Shown one piece after another: positions 26,570 to 34,734 of a stretch of 40,017 bases of DNA. Under the pieces are notes generated by a model. That model was not told the origin of the DNA, made no database searches, and saw only the letters and a program-made list of their open reading frames with translations. Position numbers and translations under genes: made by a program. Each line of letters begins with the position of its first letter. Within the stretch, counting starts at the first letter, position 1. Source of the stretch: Rhodospirillaceae bacterium (GTDB lineage: Bacteria; Pseudomonadota; Alphaproteobacteria; Bin65); assembly GCA_009840595.1 (NCBI GenBank), contig VXNK01000052.1, forward strand, positions 1 through 40,017, read 5' to 3'.

Positions 26570-27877
26570 TCAGCCGGCGGCGGAAAGGTCGAACGTCTCG
26601 TCCGGAAAGTATTTCTCCAGCCGGATGTCGGCCGTGCGGGCATGACCTTCCATCCCTTCGAGCCGGGAAATGCGGGCGGTTGCCTCGGCGACCGGTTTCG
26701 CTCCGTCGCGCGTGGCCTGCTGCCAGGTCACCAGCTTCATATATTTGTGCACAGAGAGGCCGCCGGTGTAGCGCGCCGCGCCGGACGTCGGCAGCACATG
26801 GTTCGGGCCGGCAGACTTGTCGCCGTACGCCACCGTCGTCTCTTCGCCGAGAAACAGCGAGCCGTAGCACTGCAGCCGACCGAGAAACCAGTCGAGGTCG
26901 GCAGCCTGGACATGCAGATGCTCGGGCGCATAGTCGTCGGCAATCCGGACGAGCGTCTCGCGGTCCGTTACGACCATCACTTCCGCCATGTCCCGCCAAG
27001 CAGCTTCGGCGCTCTTCCTGTTGAGGTCGGGCAGCGTCTCTATGCAGTGCGGAACGAGTTCGAGCACTCGTTCTGCGAGCGGACGATGGGTTGTGGCGAG
27101 CCAGACCGGAGAATTGTAGCCATGCTCGGCCTGGCCGACGAGGTCCCAGGCGACAATATCCGGATCGGCGGTTTCATCGGCCAGGATCAGGCTGTCGGTA
27201 GGACCGGCGAACATGTCGATGCCGACCCGGCCGAACAGGATGCGTTTGGCCTCGGCGACATACTGGTTGCCGGGGCCGACCAGAATATCGGCCCGGGGCA
27301 GGCCGAACAGTCCGAAGGCCATCGCCGCGATGCCCTGAACGCCGCCCAGCGCAAGGATCGTGTCGGCACCGCACAGGTCGGCCGTGTAGACGATTGCCGG
27401 CGCGATCCCGATACCGGGCCGGGGCGGCGAACAGGCGGCAATGTGGCCGCACCCGGCGACTTTTGCCGTGGTCACCGTCATCAGGGCCGAAGCGACGTGG
27501 CTGTAACGCCCGCCCGGCGCATAACACCCCGCCGCCTTGCACGGGATCGCCTTCTGCCCCGCGATCAGCCCGGGGGAAATTTCGATCTGCATATCGCGGA
27601 TCGTGTCCTTCTGGGCCTCGGCGAAGCGGCGGACATTGTCCCAGGCAAAGCGGATGTCGTCCTTCAGCTTTCGGGGCACCTGCTCCGCCGCGGCCTCGAT
27701 CTCGTCGCGAGCCAGGACGATGTTGCCGTCATAGCGGTCGAACCTGGCTGCATATTGCTTCGCCGCCTCATCCCCGCCGGCCTCGATCCGGTTCAGAATG
27801 TCCTGGACCGCCGCGCGGATATCGCTTGCGTCGTCCGTGGATTTCCTGGAGGCCTTCTTGAGATACTCGACGGACAT
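26570..27877 (-). CDS. hpsN: Sulfopropanediol 3-dehydrogenase HpsN (HisD family)
   Basis: This is a 435-residue member of the histidinol dehydrogenase superfamily. The zinc ligands align with E. coli HisD at constant spacing: Gln249, His252, Asp353 and His412. The catalytic pair Glu319-His320 is present in DDYAPEHLHVQ. The long match to HpsN in CYAPGGRYSHVASALM and SAGPNHVLPTSGAARYTGG, together with the suyAB and TRAP neighbours and no other his genes, points to HpsN, which oxidises (R)-2,3-dihydroxypropane-1-sulfonate to (R)-3-sulfolactate with two NAD. AAGGAT precedes ATG 27877. It sits 8 bp after dctM. Confidence 0.88.
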   Translation of the reverse strand: MSVEYLKKASRKSTDDASDIRAAVQDILNRIEAGGDEAAKQYAARFDRYDGNIVLARDEIEAAAEQVPRKLKDDIRFAWDNVRRFAEAQKDTIRDMQIEISPGLIAGQKAIPCKAAGCYAPGGRYSHVASALMTVTTAKVAGCGHIAACSPPRPGIGIAPAIVYTADLCGADTILALGGVQGIAAMAFGLFGLPRADILVGPGNQYVAEAKRILFGRVGIDMFAGPTDSLILADETADPDIVAWDLVGQAEHGYNSPVWLATTHRPLAERVLELVPHCIETLPDLNRKSAEAAWRDMAEVMVVTDRETLVRIADDYAPEHLHVQAADLDWFLGRLQCYGSLFLGEETTVAYGDKSAGPNHVLPTSGAARYTGGLSVHKYMKLVTWQQATRDGAKPVAEATARISRLEGMEGHARTADIRLEKYFPDETFDLSAAG

Positions 27878-27885
27878 CGCGATCC

Positions 27886-29217
27886 TTATTTGTAGCTGTC
27901 GGGCAGCAAGGCAGTAGAAATTTCGGGCAGGTAGGCGATCAGCAATACCACAAGCAGCATGAAGAAGACGAATGGAACCGCGCGCCCCGCGATCTTGAGG
28001 ATCGATTCACCCGTCAGACCCGAAACGACGAACAGGTTCAGCCCCAGCGGCGGCGTGATAAAACCGACTCCGAGGGCCGTGATCATCATCACGCAGAACT
28101 GGATTTCGTTCATGCCGATTTCCTGGGCGAGCGGCATCAGGATCGGCGCCAGAATGACGATGTTCGGTGTCGTCTCCATCACGCAGCCGGCCGCGATCAG
28201 GATGGCGATCATCAGCAGGATCAGCATGTAAGGGTTTTCGGTCAGGGAGGTGACCGCAAAGACGAACCCTTGCGGGACGCCGAGCGCAGCCATCGCCTGC
28301 GCGAGCGGCAGCGACATTGCGATGATCGGCAGGATTACACCGTTGACCTTGGCCGAACTCACAAGCATCGCGGGAAAGTCCGAAAGCTTCAGGGTGCCGA
28401 GGACGAAGCCCAGGAAAATCGTAATAACGACCGCTGTCGCGCCGGCTTCGGTTGGCGTCAACCGCCCCGAGAAGATGCCCCAGAAGATGACTCCGGGAAC
28501 CAGAAACGCGTACCAGCCGCTCCTCAGCGCCCGCCAGAGGTTGGCGGCCCATTCGGCTGTCGTGATGAGGTTTCCGCCCTCGTAGGCGTGGCGGCGATTC
28601 ACGACAATGTTCGTAACGAGGATCGATCCCAGGATCAAAAGTCCGGGAATCAACGCCGCCTGGAACAGGGTCGAAGCTGAAATCCCAAGGACCAGCCCGA
28701 TCACGATATAGGCGATCGACGGCGGAATCAGAATGCCGGTACAGGCGCCGGCGGCGACCAGCGCGCAGGCATGGGGGCGCGGATAGCCCGCTTCGACCAG
28801 CCGCGCGATCGTCATACGGCCGACCGCAGCCGCGCCTGCGGCATCCGAGCCGGAAATCGCGGAGAACATGCCGCAGACCAGAACGGTGGCGGAGCCGAAG
28901 CCGCCCTTGGCCCAGCAGGTCAACGCTTCCGCCACATCGAGGAACTTGCGGCTGAGACCCGTGCGCACCAGGACGTCGCCGGTCAAGATGAACAGCGGCA
29001 CCGCGGTCAGTGCGAAATGGTCGATCCCGTCGAACAGACTCTCGCCCAGCAGCGAAAGCGGCAACACGCCGGAGACGACCAGCATCGTCACGGCAGCCGC
29101 GCCGATCACGGCCCAGACCGGGACGCCCAGTGCGATCAGGATGACAAAGAGGATGACCGGGCCGTAGAAATCCCAGCCGATCGCCACGCCTTCCTGCTTC
29201 ATCTGGTTCCAAAGCAT
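27886..29217 (-). CDS. dctM: TRAP transporter large permease (DctM)
   Basis: This is a 443-residue integral membrane protein with about 12 helices, the sodium-coupled transport subunit of a TRAP system. Typical segments are GESLFDGIDHFALTAVPLFI, LTCWAKGGFGSATVLVCGM, SGSDAAGAAAVG and a late FITPPLGLNLFVVSGL. It starts 10 bp after the DctQ gene and ends 8 bp before hpsN, so it is in one operon. The context implies import of DHPS or a related sulfonate (HpsKLM-like system). Confidence 0.95.
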   Translation of the reverse strand: MLWNQMKQEGVAIGWDFYGPVILFVILIALGVPVWAVIGAAAVTMLVVSGVLPLSLLGESLFDGIDHFALTAVPLFILTGDVLVRTGLSRKFLDVAEALTCWAKGGFGSATVLVCGMFSAISGSDAAGAAAVGRMTIARLVEAGYPRPHACALVAAGACTGILIPPSIAYIVIGLVLGISASTLFQAALIPGLLILGSILVTNIVVNRRHAYEGGNLITTAEWAANLWRALRSGWYAFLVPGVIFWGIFSGRLTPTEAGATAVVITIFLGFVLGTLKLSDFPAMLVSSAKVNGVILPIIAMSLPLAQAMAALGVPQGFVFAVTSLTENPYMLILLMIAILIAAGCVMETTPNIVILAPILMPLAQEIGMNEIQFCVMMITALGVGFITPPLGLNLFVVSGLTGESILKIAGRAVPFVFFMLLVVLLIAYLPEISTALLPDSYK

Positions 29218-29227
29218 GGCGCGATCC

Positions 29228-29734
29228 TCAATCGAAGAGCCGTTCGCCCTCGTATACGGAGCGCCCGGCAGCGAAGTCTGAGATGTCGCGGAGTAGCGAC
29301 TGGATGAGGCGGAAGATCATCAGCGAGAAGCCGAGGGGCACGGCGGCCAGGAACCAGACCATCGACATGCGCAGGCCGTGGCTCACCGAGCCGAACTTCC
29401 ACGACACGCTCACCGTCTCGAAAGACCACCAGACCGCGAGCACGGCGATGATCATCATGACGATGTCGCCGAAGATGTAGAGGCAGGCCTTCACCCGCGG
29501 CCCGACATAGTTGAACAGGACGTCGATCCGGATATGCGCCCGGTCGCGCACCGCCGCAGCGGCGCCGATCCAGGCCAGGTAGATGAAGGCGTAGCGCACA
29601 ATCTCCTCGCCCCAGATCGAGGAGTAGGCGAACAGCTCGCGGCGCACGACCTCAACCGCCATGGTTGCGACGAGCATGGTGTAGAACACCAGCAACGCCC
29701 AGCGTTCGGCGTTTCGGTTCAGGATAGCCAACAT
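29228..29734 (-). CDS. dctQ: TRAP transporter small permease (DctQ)
   Basis: This is a 168-residue protein with four transmembrane helices, the small membrane subunit of the TRAP transporter. The characteristic stretch FAYSSIWGEEIVRYAFIYLA, followed by DRAHIRIDVLF, is the DctQ signature. I chose ATG 29734 because GGGGGAG lies just upstream; the frame is open to 29821 but that part is not family-like. It lies between the solute-binding gene and dctM. Confidence 0.93.
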   Translation of the reverse strand: MLAILNRNAERWALLVFYTMLVATMAVEVVRRELFAYSSIWGEEIVRYAFIYLAWIGAAAAVRDRAHIRIDVLFNYVGPRVKACLYIFGDIVMMIIAVLAVWWSFETVSVSWKFGSVSHGLRMSMVWFLAAVPLGFSLMIFRLIQSLLRDISDFAAGRSVYEGERLFD

Positions 29735-29839
29735 GCGCTCCCCCTTTCCGGGCCGGGTTCGGCCGATCGGGTGGCTGCTTCGATCTACGCGGTCGGTTTG
29801 CGCCGGGCGCGGCAACCGCACCCGGCGCGACGACAGCCG

Positions 29840-30994
29840 TCAGGCGTCGTGGACGTAGTACCGGCCCATCGTTCCAGCGGCTTCGACCAGCTTGTTGAAG
29901 GCGTCCATGGAACCGGCGAGACCGGTCTTGAAGCTGTTCCATTCGGAGCGCTGGTACCCGCCGGCGTCCTGCCAGACCTTCAGTTGAGCCTGGCTGAGCG
30001 AATGGAACTTGACCCCGGACTTGCGCAACTCGGCCATCGCGTAGTTCCGGGCTGCAGGGACCTTTGCGAGATTTTGCTGCGAGGTGATCTCCGCTGCAAA
30101 CTCGACCCCTTGCTTCACGTCTGCAGGCAGGTTGTTGAACCATTCGAGGTTGCACGAATAGACCTGGCTGTCCGGCACCGCCTGGGTGAAGGTGATGTGG
30201 CTGAGAATGTCCTTGAAGCCGAAGACGTGAAGCGCGCCGACCGCAGGATCGAGCGCGTCAGCGACCCCCTGCTTGATCGCCGAGGGAGTTTCGCCCCAGG
30301 CCACCGGCGTCGGGTTGGCGCCGACCAAGCGATAGTATTGCTGCAGCATCTTGGAGCCGGGGACCCGGAATTTGACGCCCTTGAGGTCGGCCGGCGAGAT
30401 CACCGCACCGGCGCCGCCCTTACGTACGGCAACGACCCGCGGATCGATCACGACATAGTAGAGCGGCTTGAAGCCCCTGGCCTCGACCTTGGGATGGACC
30501 GTCTTTTTCCAGTGGTCCGAGTTCACGAGGTTGACGAAGCGCTGATTGGCGCCGCACAGGTAGGGCAGGTTGATGAGGTCGACGACCGGCGCGAAAGGCG
30601 CGAAGTTGGACAGCGAATGCTGGGCCGCCTGGATCGTGCCGCCCTGGACCTTTTGGGCCAGCGCTCCGCCTGCGCCGAGCTGGCCGCCGGCTGCAAGCTT
30701 GACGTAAACCTTACCGTTGGTGGCGTTCTGGATGTTCTCCTTGAAGTCGAGTTGCATGATCGGATAGCTGCGGTCCGCCGTCAGCACATAGGCTGTCCCG
30801 ATCGTCATGATGTGTTTGGCGGCCCGCTTGCGCTGCGCTTCTTCCCGCGCCGTCTGGGCCGAGGCTTCGCTCGATCCAAGCACACCGGCCGCGGCCGCGA
30901 CCGCAGCTGCGGTAAATCCGCCGGTACCGACCAGTTTGACGAAATTTCTCCGTTCGACCGATGCGATCTCGGCTTTGGTCTTTTCGTCTGTCAT
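29840..30994 (-). CDS. dctP: TRAP solute-binding protein (DctP) with Tat signal
   Basis: This is a 384-residue periplasmic solute-binding protein. The signal peptide carries a twin-arginine motif, VERRNFVKLVG, before a hydrophobic Ala/Val/Gly stretch, so export by the Tat route is likely. The mature part matches DctP: VYVKLAAGGQLGAGGALAQKV, LKGVKFRVPGSKMLQQYY and later PAARNYAMAELRKSG. An arginine in the RVPGS region normally contacts the carboxylate or sulfonate of the ligand. ATG 30994 follows GGGAGG. It is the probable DHPS-binding component; the ligand is inferred from the operon. Confidence 0.92.
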   Translation of the reverse strand: MTDEKTKAEIASVERRNFVKLVGTGGFTAAAVAAAAGVLGSSEASAQTAREEAQRKRAAKHIMTIGTAYVLTADRSYPIMQLDFKENIQNATNGKVYVKLAAGGQLGAGGALAQKVQGGTIQAAQHSLSNFAPFAPVVDLINLPYLCGANQRFVNLVNSDHWKKTVHPKVEARGFKPLYYVVIDPRVVAVRKGGAGAVISPADLKGVKFRVPGSKMLQQYYRLVGANPTPVAWGETPSAIKQGVADALDPAVGALHVFGFKDILSHITFTQAVPDSQVYSCNLEWFNNLPADVKQGVEFAAEITSQQNLAKVPAARNYAMAELRKSGVKFHSLSQAQLKVWQDAGGYQRSEWNSFKTGLAGSMDAFNKLVEAAGTMGRYYVHDA

Positions 30995-31020
30995 CTTGTT
31001 TCCTCCCTTGGGATGTTCGT

Positions 31021-31227
31021 CTATTGGGTGTTGCCGCTGCGTGTTTCGGCTGCCTCCAGCATCAGGACGCCGGCCACGAACAGAAGCGCAGCGGCAAAGA
31101 GGGTCAGCATCTCCGCCACGTCGCTGAACGGCGTGCCGAGGCCCGCGGCGCCCAATGCAACGCTGGCGAAGAAGACGAGAAAGCAGATCAGTGCGCCGAC
31201 AAGGACTATGCGGCCTGTTCGAATCAC
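31021..31227 (-). CDS. Small two-helix membrane protein of TRAP operon
   Basis: This is a 68-residue protein with two hydrophobic helices (about residues 6-28 and 36-58) and a short polar tail. GTG 31227 is preceded by AAGGAG at good spacing, and it ends 26 bp before dctP, so it is probably the first gene of the sulfonate operon. It is too short to be a second DctQ. I recognise no named family. It may assist the transporter or sulfonate uptake. Confidence 0.65.
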   Translation of the reverse strand: MIRTGRIVLVGALICFLVFFASVALGAAGLGTPFSDVAEMLTLFAAALLFVAGVLMLEAAETRSGNTQ

Positions 31228-31281
31228 CTGGGCGTCTCCTTACCCCGACAGCCGGCGACCGAACTCGCCGTGCTACAGACC

Positions 31282-31310
31282 AGTATCGAGGCAATTTGTC
31301 GCCAATGCAA
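31282..31310 (-). promoter_or_regulatory. Possible promoter of the TRAP-hpsN operon
   Basis: On the minus strand TTGCAT (complement of 31305-31310) and GATACT (complement of 31282-31287) are separated by 17 bp. The -35 box overlaps the first LacI-type operator (31309-31316), as expected for repression. Neither box is a strong consensus match. Confidence 0.35.
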
Positions 31311-31337
31311 GCGCTTTTATTTCGATTTGAAGCGCTT
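31309..31337. promoter_or_regulatory. Two LacI-family operators, 21 bp apart
   Basis: AAGCGCTT occurs at 31309-31316 and 31330-31337, within GCAAGCGCTTTT and TGAAGCGCTTTC. These are palindromes with a central CG, the hallmark of LacI-family operators. Their 21-bp centre spacing is two helical turns, so two dimers could sit on the same face. They lie between the TRAP operon (minus) and the lacI-type gene (plus), and should control both. Confidence 0.75.
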
Positions 31338-31383
31338 TCATTACAAAAATCGCGGGATTTTCGAAAATGAAGCCGACCGGAAG

Positions 31384-32397
31384 ATGAGATCGCGGCCCAC
31401 ACTTGAGGACGTTGCCGGAATGGCAGGGGTCTCGACCGCCACGGTATCGCGTGTCCTGAACGAGCCTGAACGGGTCAGCGCGAAGACCCGCAGCCGGGTC
31501 GAGGCCGCAGTCGCCCATTTCGACTACACGCCGCATTTCGGAGGCCGGGCGCTCGCTTCGAACCGGACCAACACCGTGGGTGCGGTCATCCCCACTATGG
31601 AAAACGCCATCTTCGCCCGCGGCCTTCAGGCGCTGCAGGAGGCGCTGGCGGAGACGGGTGTCACTCTCGTCGTCGCCACGTCGAACTACGATCCGGAGCG
31701 CGAGGCACAGCAGATCCGTGCGCTTCTCGGTCGCGGTGTGGACGGGTTCGTGCTGATTGGCGAGGCACGGGATCCTGCGCTGTACGAAACGCTTGAGCGC
31801 CGCGGCGTGCCGTTCGTCCTCGTCTGGTCATGGCGACCCGATTGCCCCTGGCCTTGTGTCGGCTTCGACAACCGGGCGGCGGCACGCGCGATGGCGCAAA
31901 GGGTGCTCGATCTCGGGCACCGGCGCGTCGCCATGATCGCCGGCATCACCCGCGGCAACGACCGGGCCACCGCGAGAGTCAAGGGCGTGCGCGACGCGCT
32001 TACTGCGCGCGGCCTCGGACTCGACGAATCGAACCTGATCGAAACTCCGTACCAGCTGGAGGCTGGCGCCGATGCAGCGCGGCGGCTTCTGTCCGCGACG
32101 CCGCGACCTACCGTGATCGTATGCGGAAACGATGTGCTCGCCGCCGGCGCGCTCATGGCCATCCGCTCCCTCGGCCTGAACGCTCCGGACGATGTTTCCG
32201 TGACCGGCTTCGACGATATCGACCTGGCCCTGATCCTCGATCCGCCGCTCACCACCGTTCACGTTCCCCATCGCCGGATGGGCGATGCGGCTGCGAGATT
32301 GCTGCTGCGCCTGCGCGCCCAGGAGGACGACACTGCCAGCGTTGTCTTCGAGACGGGACTGGTGGAGCGCGGCTCCCTGGCCTCGGTAGGGACATGA
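31384..32397 (+). CDS. LacI-family transcriptional regulator
   Basis: This is a 337-residue repressor. The N-terminal helix-turn-helix is TLEDVAGMAGVSTATVSRVL with the hinge helix near YTPHFGGRALASNRT. A periplasmic-binding-protein-like sensor domain follows, with IPTMENAIFARGLQ and late VSVTGFDDIDLALILDPPLT. It is divergent from the transporter operon and upstream of suyAB, so it most likely senses DHPS, sulfolactate or a downstream intermediate. ATG 31384 is the only start that begins directly at the HTH; its Shine-Dalgarno (CGGAAG) is poor. Confidence 0.93.
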   Translation: MRSRPTLEDVAGMAGVSTATVSRVLNEPERVSAKTRSRVEAAVAHFDYTPHFGGRALASNRTNTVGAVIPTMENAIFARGLQALQEALAETGVTLVVATSNYDPEREAQQIRALLGRGVDGFVLIGEARDPALYETLERRGVPFVLVWSWRPDCPWPCVGFDNRAAARAMAQRVLDLGHRRVAMIAGITRGNDRATARVKGVRDALTARGLGLDESNLIETPYQLEAGADAARRLLSATPRPTVIVCGNDVLAAGALMAIRSLGLNAPDDVSVTGFDDIDLALILDPPLTTVHVPHRRMGDAAARLLLRLRAQEDDTASVVFETGLVERGSLASVGT

Positions 32398-32529
32398 AGC
32401 CCGGAAATGACAGCAACGAACTTCTGTCGATGGCAGTCGACAAACGGGACACGGCGCGCCCTTGCCGGACAAACGCCGGTATGGAACGCGCCGGTGGCAA
32501 AGCATGGATGTGAAGAACGGAGAAACCAA

Positions 32530-32811
32530 ATGATCGATTTCGTAGTGCATGACGAAGGCGACAGCGTAGGAGTGGTCGTCGTCGAGGGCGTCGAGGCAGG
32601 CGCAGAACTCACCGGCTGGATCATGGATCAGGACGAGGAAATCGCGTTCCGGGCGGCGAGCGATATCCCGATCGGCCACAAACTTGCGATCAAGCCGATG
32701 AAGACGGGCGACACCGTGATCAAATACGGCATCGACATCGGCCGCGTGGTGGCGGACATCGCGGTGGGCGAGCACGCCCATGTACAGAACATCAAGACCA
32801 AACGCTGGTAG
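32530..32811 (+). CDS. suyA: (2R)-sulfolactate sulfo-lyase small subunit SuyA
   Basis: This 93-residue SAF-domain protein begins [20 protein letters not shown] and includes [20 protein letters not shown]. It is the small subunit partner of UxaA-family lyases; next to suyB it is SuyA. With SuyB it cleaves 3-sulfolactate to pyruvate and sulfite. GGAGA precedes ATG 32530. It is separated from the regulator by 132 bp, in which I see no clear operator, and from suyB by 11 bp. Confidence 0.9.
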   Translation: MIDFVVHDEGDSVGVVVVEGVEAGAELTGWIMDQDEEIAFRAASDIPIGHKLAIKPMKTGDTVIKYGIDIGRVVADIAVGEHAHVQNIKTKRW

Positions 32812-32822
32812 GAGGACACCCG

Positions 32823-33998
32823 ATGGCAATGGATCTGGCGAACGCGACGTTCCGGGGCTACCGCCGCGAGAACGGCCGGGTCGGCGTGCGCAATCATGTG
32901 ATCGTCCTTCCCGTCGACGACCTCTCGAATGCGGCGTGCGAGGCGGTTGCCAACAACATCAAGGGCGCGATGGCAATTCCGCACCCCTACGGCCGGCTTC
33001 AGTTCGGGGCCGACCTGGAGTTGCACTTCCGCACCCTGATCGGCACCGGCGCGAACCCCAACGTCGCCGCAGTGGTCGTGATCGGTATCGAGGAAGGCTG
33101 GACGCGACGCGTGGTCGACGGCATCGCCGAGACCGGCAAACCGGTCACCGGCTACGGCATCGAGATGCACGGCGACCACGAGACCATCATGCGGGCATCG
33201 AAGACTGCGCGCGAATACGTCCAGTGGGCGTCGGAAGCCGTGCGCGAAGAAGCGCCGCTTGCGGACCTTTGGGTATCCACCAAGTGCGGCGAATCGGACA
33301 CGACCTCGGGCTGCGGGTCCAATCCCACGGTCGGCAACGCCTTCGACAAGCTCTATCCGCTCGGCGCCACGATGGTCTTCGGCGAGACCACGGAGATCAC
33401 GGGCGGCGAGCATCTGGTCGCCGAGCGCTGCCGCACCCCCGAAATCCGCGAGCGGTTCATGTATATGTTCGACCGCTACCAGGAGGTCGTCGAGCGCCAC
33501 AAGACGAGCGACCTCTCCGAGTCCCAGCCCACCAAGGGAAATATCGCGGGCGGACTCACCACGATCGAAGAAAAGGCCCTCGGCAACATCCAGAAAATCG
33601 GCCGCGATTGCCTGATCGACGGCGTGCTCGACAAGGCGGAAACGCCGGACGGCCCCGGGTTGTGGTTCATGGATTCGTCTTCGGCCGCCGCCGAGATGGT
33701 GACCTTGTGCGCCGCGGCCGGCTTCGTGGTGCATTTCTTTCCCACCGGCCAGGGCAACATCATCGGCAACCCGATCCTGCCGAACATCAAGATCTGCGCA
33801 AACCCGCGTACCGTGCGCACCATGGGCGAGCATGTCGACGTCGACGTCTCGGGGCTGCTGCGCAGGGAAATGAACCCGGACGAAGCGGGAGACGCGCTGC
33901 TCGACATGATGATCCGCACCGCCAACGGAAGGCTGACGGCAGCGGAAGCCCTCGGCCATCGCGAGTTCGTGCTGACAAGGCTTTACGAGAGCGCCTGA
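32823..33998 (+). CDS. suyB: (2R)-sulfolactate sulfo-lyase large subunit SuyB
   Basis: This is a 391-residue UxaA-family lyase. Typical features are [20 protein letters not shown] at the start, [20 protein letters not shown] near residues 158-177 and [20 protein letters not shown] near 302-321. Altronate dehydratase is the nearest alternative, but the separate SAF subunit, HpsN and the TRAP genes identify sulfolactate lyase. It releases sulfite, for which no exporter or oxidase is visible here. AGGAGG lies 7 bases before the ATG. It converges on plsY. Confidence 0.88.
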   Translation: MAMDLANATFRGYRRENGRVGVRNHVIVLPVDDLSNAACEAVANNIKGAMAIPHPYGRLQFGADLELHFRTLIGTGANPNVAAVVVIGIEEGWTRRVVDGIAETGKPVTGYGIEMHGDHETIMRASKTAREYVQWASEAVREEAPLADLWVSTKCGESDTTSGCGSNPTVGNAFDKLYPLGATMVFGETTEITGGEHLVAERCRTPEIRERFMYMFDRYQEVVERHKTSDLSESQPTKGNIAGGLTTIEEKALGNIQKIGRDCLIDGVLDKAETPDGPGLWFMDSSSAAAEMVTLCAAAGFVVHFFPTGQGNIIGNPILPNIKICANPRTVRTMGEHVDVDVSGLLRREMNPDEAGDALLDMMIRTANGRLTAAEALGHREFVLTRLYESA

Positions 33999-34071
33999 GC
34001 CGGACAGCCCGGCCCGCGCGCGACGCACCGGCGGGGAAAGGCGCCGGCCCGGCGAAGCCGCCGCCCGTCCC

Positions 34072-34722
34072 TCAGGTCCGACCGATCCTTGGCTCCTCGC
34101 CGCGCAGCAGGCGGCGGATGTTGGCGGCATGGCGGATCCAGATCATGACGGCGAGCAGGCCGGCGACCTCCGCCATCTGATCGTAGAGGACCGGGCTGCC
34201 GGGGTCCGATGCCGCCAGCCAGCCCAGCGCCTTGGCGCCGATGGGTGCCACCAGAAAGGCGGCGAGCGCCGCCAGACTGGAAATGCGGAACGCCGCAGCG
34301 AAGAGCAGCCAGGTCAGGCAGGCCAGCGCGCCGACCGGCCAGCAGCCGGTGAGCAGGACGCCGAGCGCCGTCGCCACGCCCTTGCCGCCCCGAAACTTCA
34401 GCCAGACCGGAAACAAATGGCCGAGAAATGCGCCGGCGCCGGCGGCGACGGCGATATCGGGCCCGTACAGGCTGTAGCCGATCAGCAGGGCCGCCGCGCC
34501 CTTGCCGCCGTCGAGCAGCAGGGTGGCCAGCGCCAGGGGCTTGCTGCCGGTGCGCAGGACGTTGGTTGCGCCGATATTCCCCGAGCCGATGCGGCGCAGA
34601 TCGCCCTTGCCGGCGAGCCGGGTGAGCGTCAGGCCGAACGGAATTGTGCCGAGCAAATAGCCCGCCAGCAGCGCCGAGAGCAGATAGGGCCAGGCGAAGG
34701 CCCAGCTGATCGGGTCCGGCAC
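34072..34722 (-). CDS. plsY: Acyl-phosphate:glycerol-3-phosphate acyltransferase
   Basis: This is a 216-residue inner-membrane protein with several helices. It transfers an acyl group from acyl-phosphate to glycerol-3-phosphate, the first step of phospholipid synthesis. The conserved PlsY loops are all present: SGNIGATNVLR, LLLDGGKGAAA, FRGGKGVATALG. The GTG start at 34722 lies 12 bp after the pyrC-like gene. In related genomes dprA follows directly; here the sulfonate island intervenes. Confidence 0.96.
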   Translation of the reverse strand: MPDPISWAFAWPYLLSALLAGYLLGTIPFGLTLTRLAGKGDLRRIGSGNIGATNVLRTGSKPLALATLLLDGGKGAAALLIGYSLYGPDIAVAAGAGAFLGHLFPVWLKFRGGKGVATALGVLLTGCWPVGALACLTWLLFAAAFRISSLAALAAFLVAPIGAKALGWLAASDPGSPVLYDQMAEVAGLLAVMIWIRHAANIRRLLRGEEPRIGRT

Positions 34723-34734
34723 CGCCCGGCGTCC

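Larger units (their letters stand above)
23732..34071. other. Accessory segment between dprA and plsY
   Basis: This segment of about 10.3 kb holds a PIN-domain module and a DHPS/sulfolactate gene set, between housekeeping genes that normally sit side by side. Its ends are a low-GC divergent intergenic region at dprA and a convergent junction at plsY. I see no integrase, transposase or clear flanking repeats, so how it arrived is not shown. Confidence 0.6.

Noticed and set aside
26570-27877. True histidinol dehydrogenase (hisD)
   Set aside because: The zinc ligands are conserved in both families, but the sequence stretches and the sulfonate neighbours fit HpsN, and no other his genes are present.
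32823-33998. Altronate or galactarate dehydratase
   Set aside because: Same UxaA superfamily, but the neighbours (HpsN, TRAP, no uronate genes) fit sulfolactate lyase.
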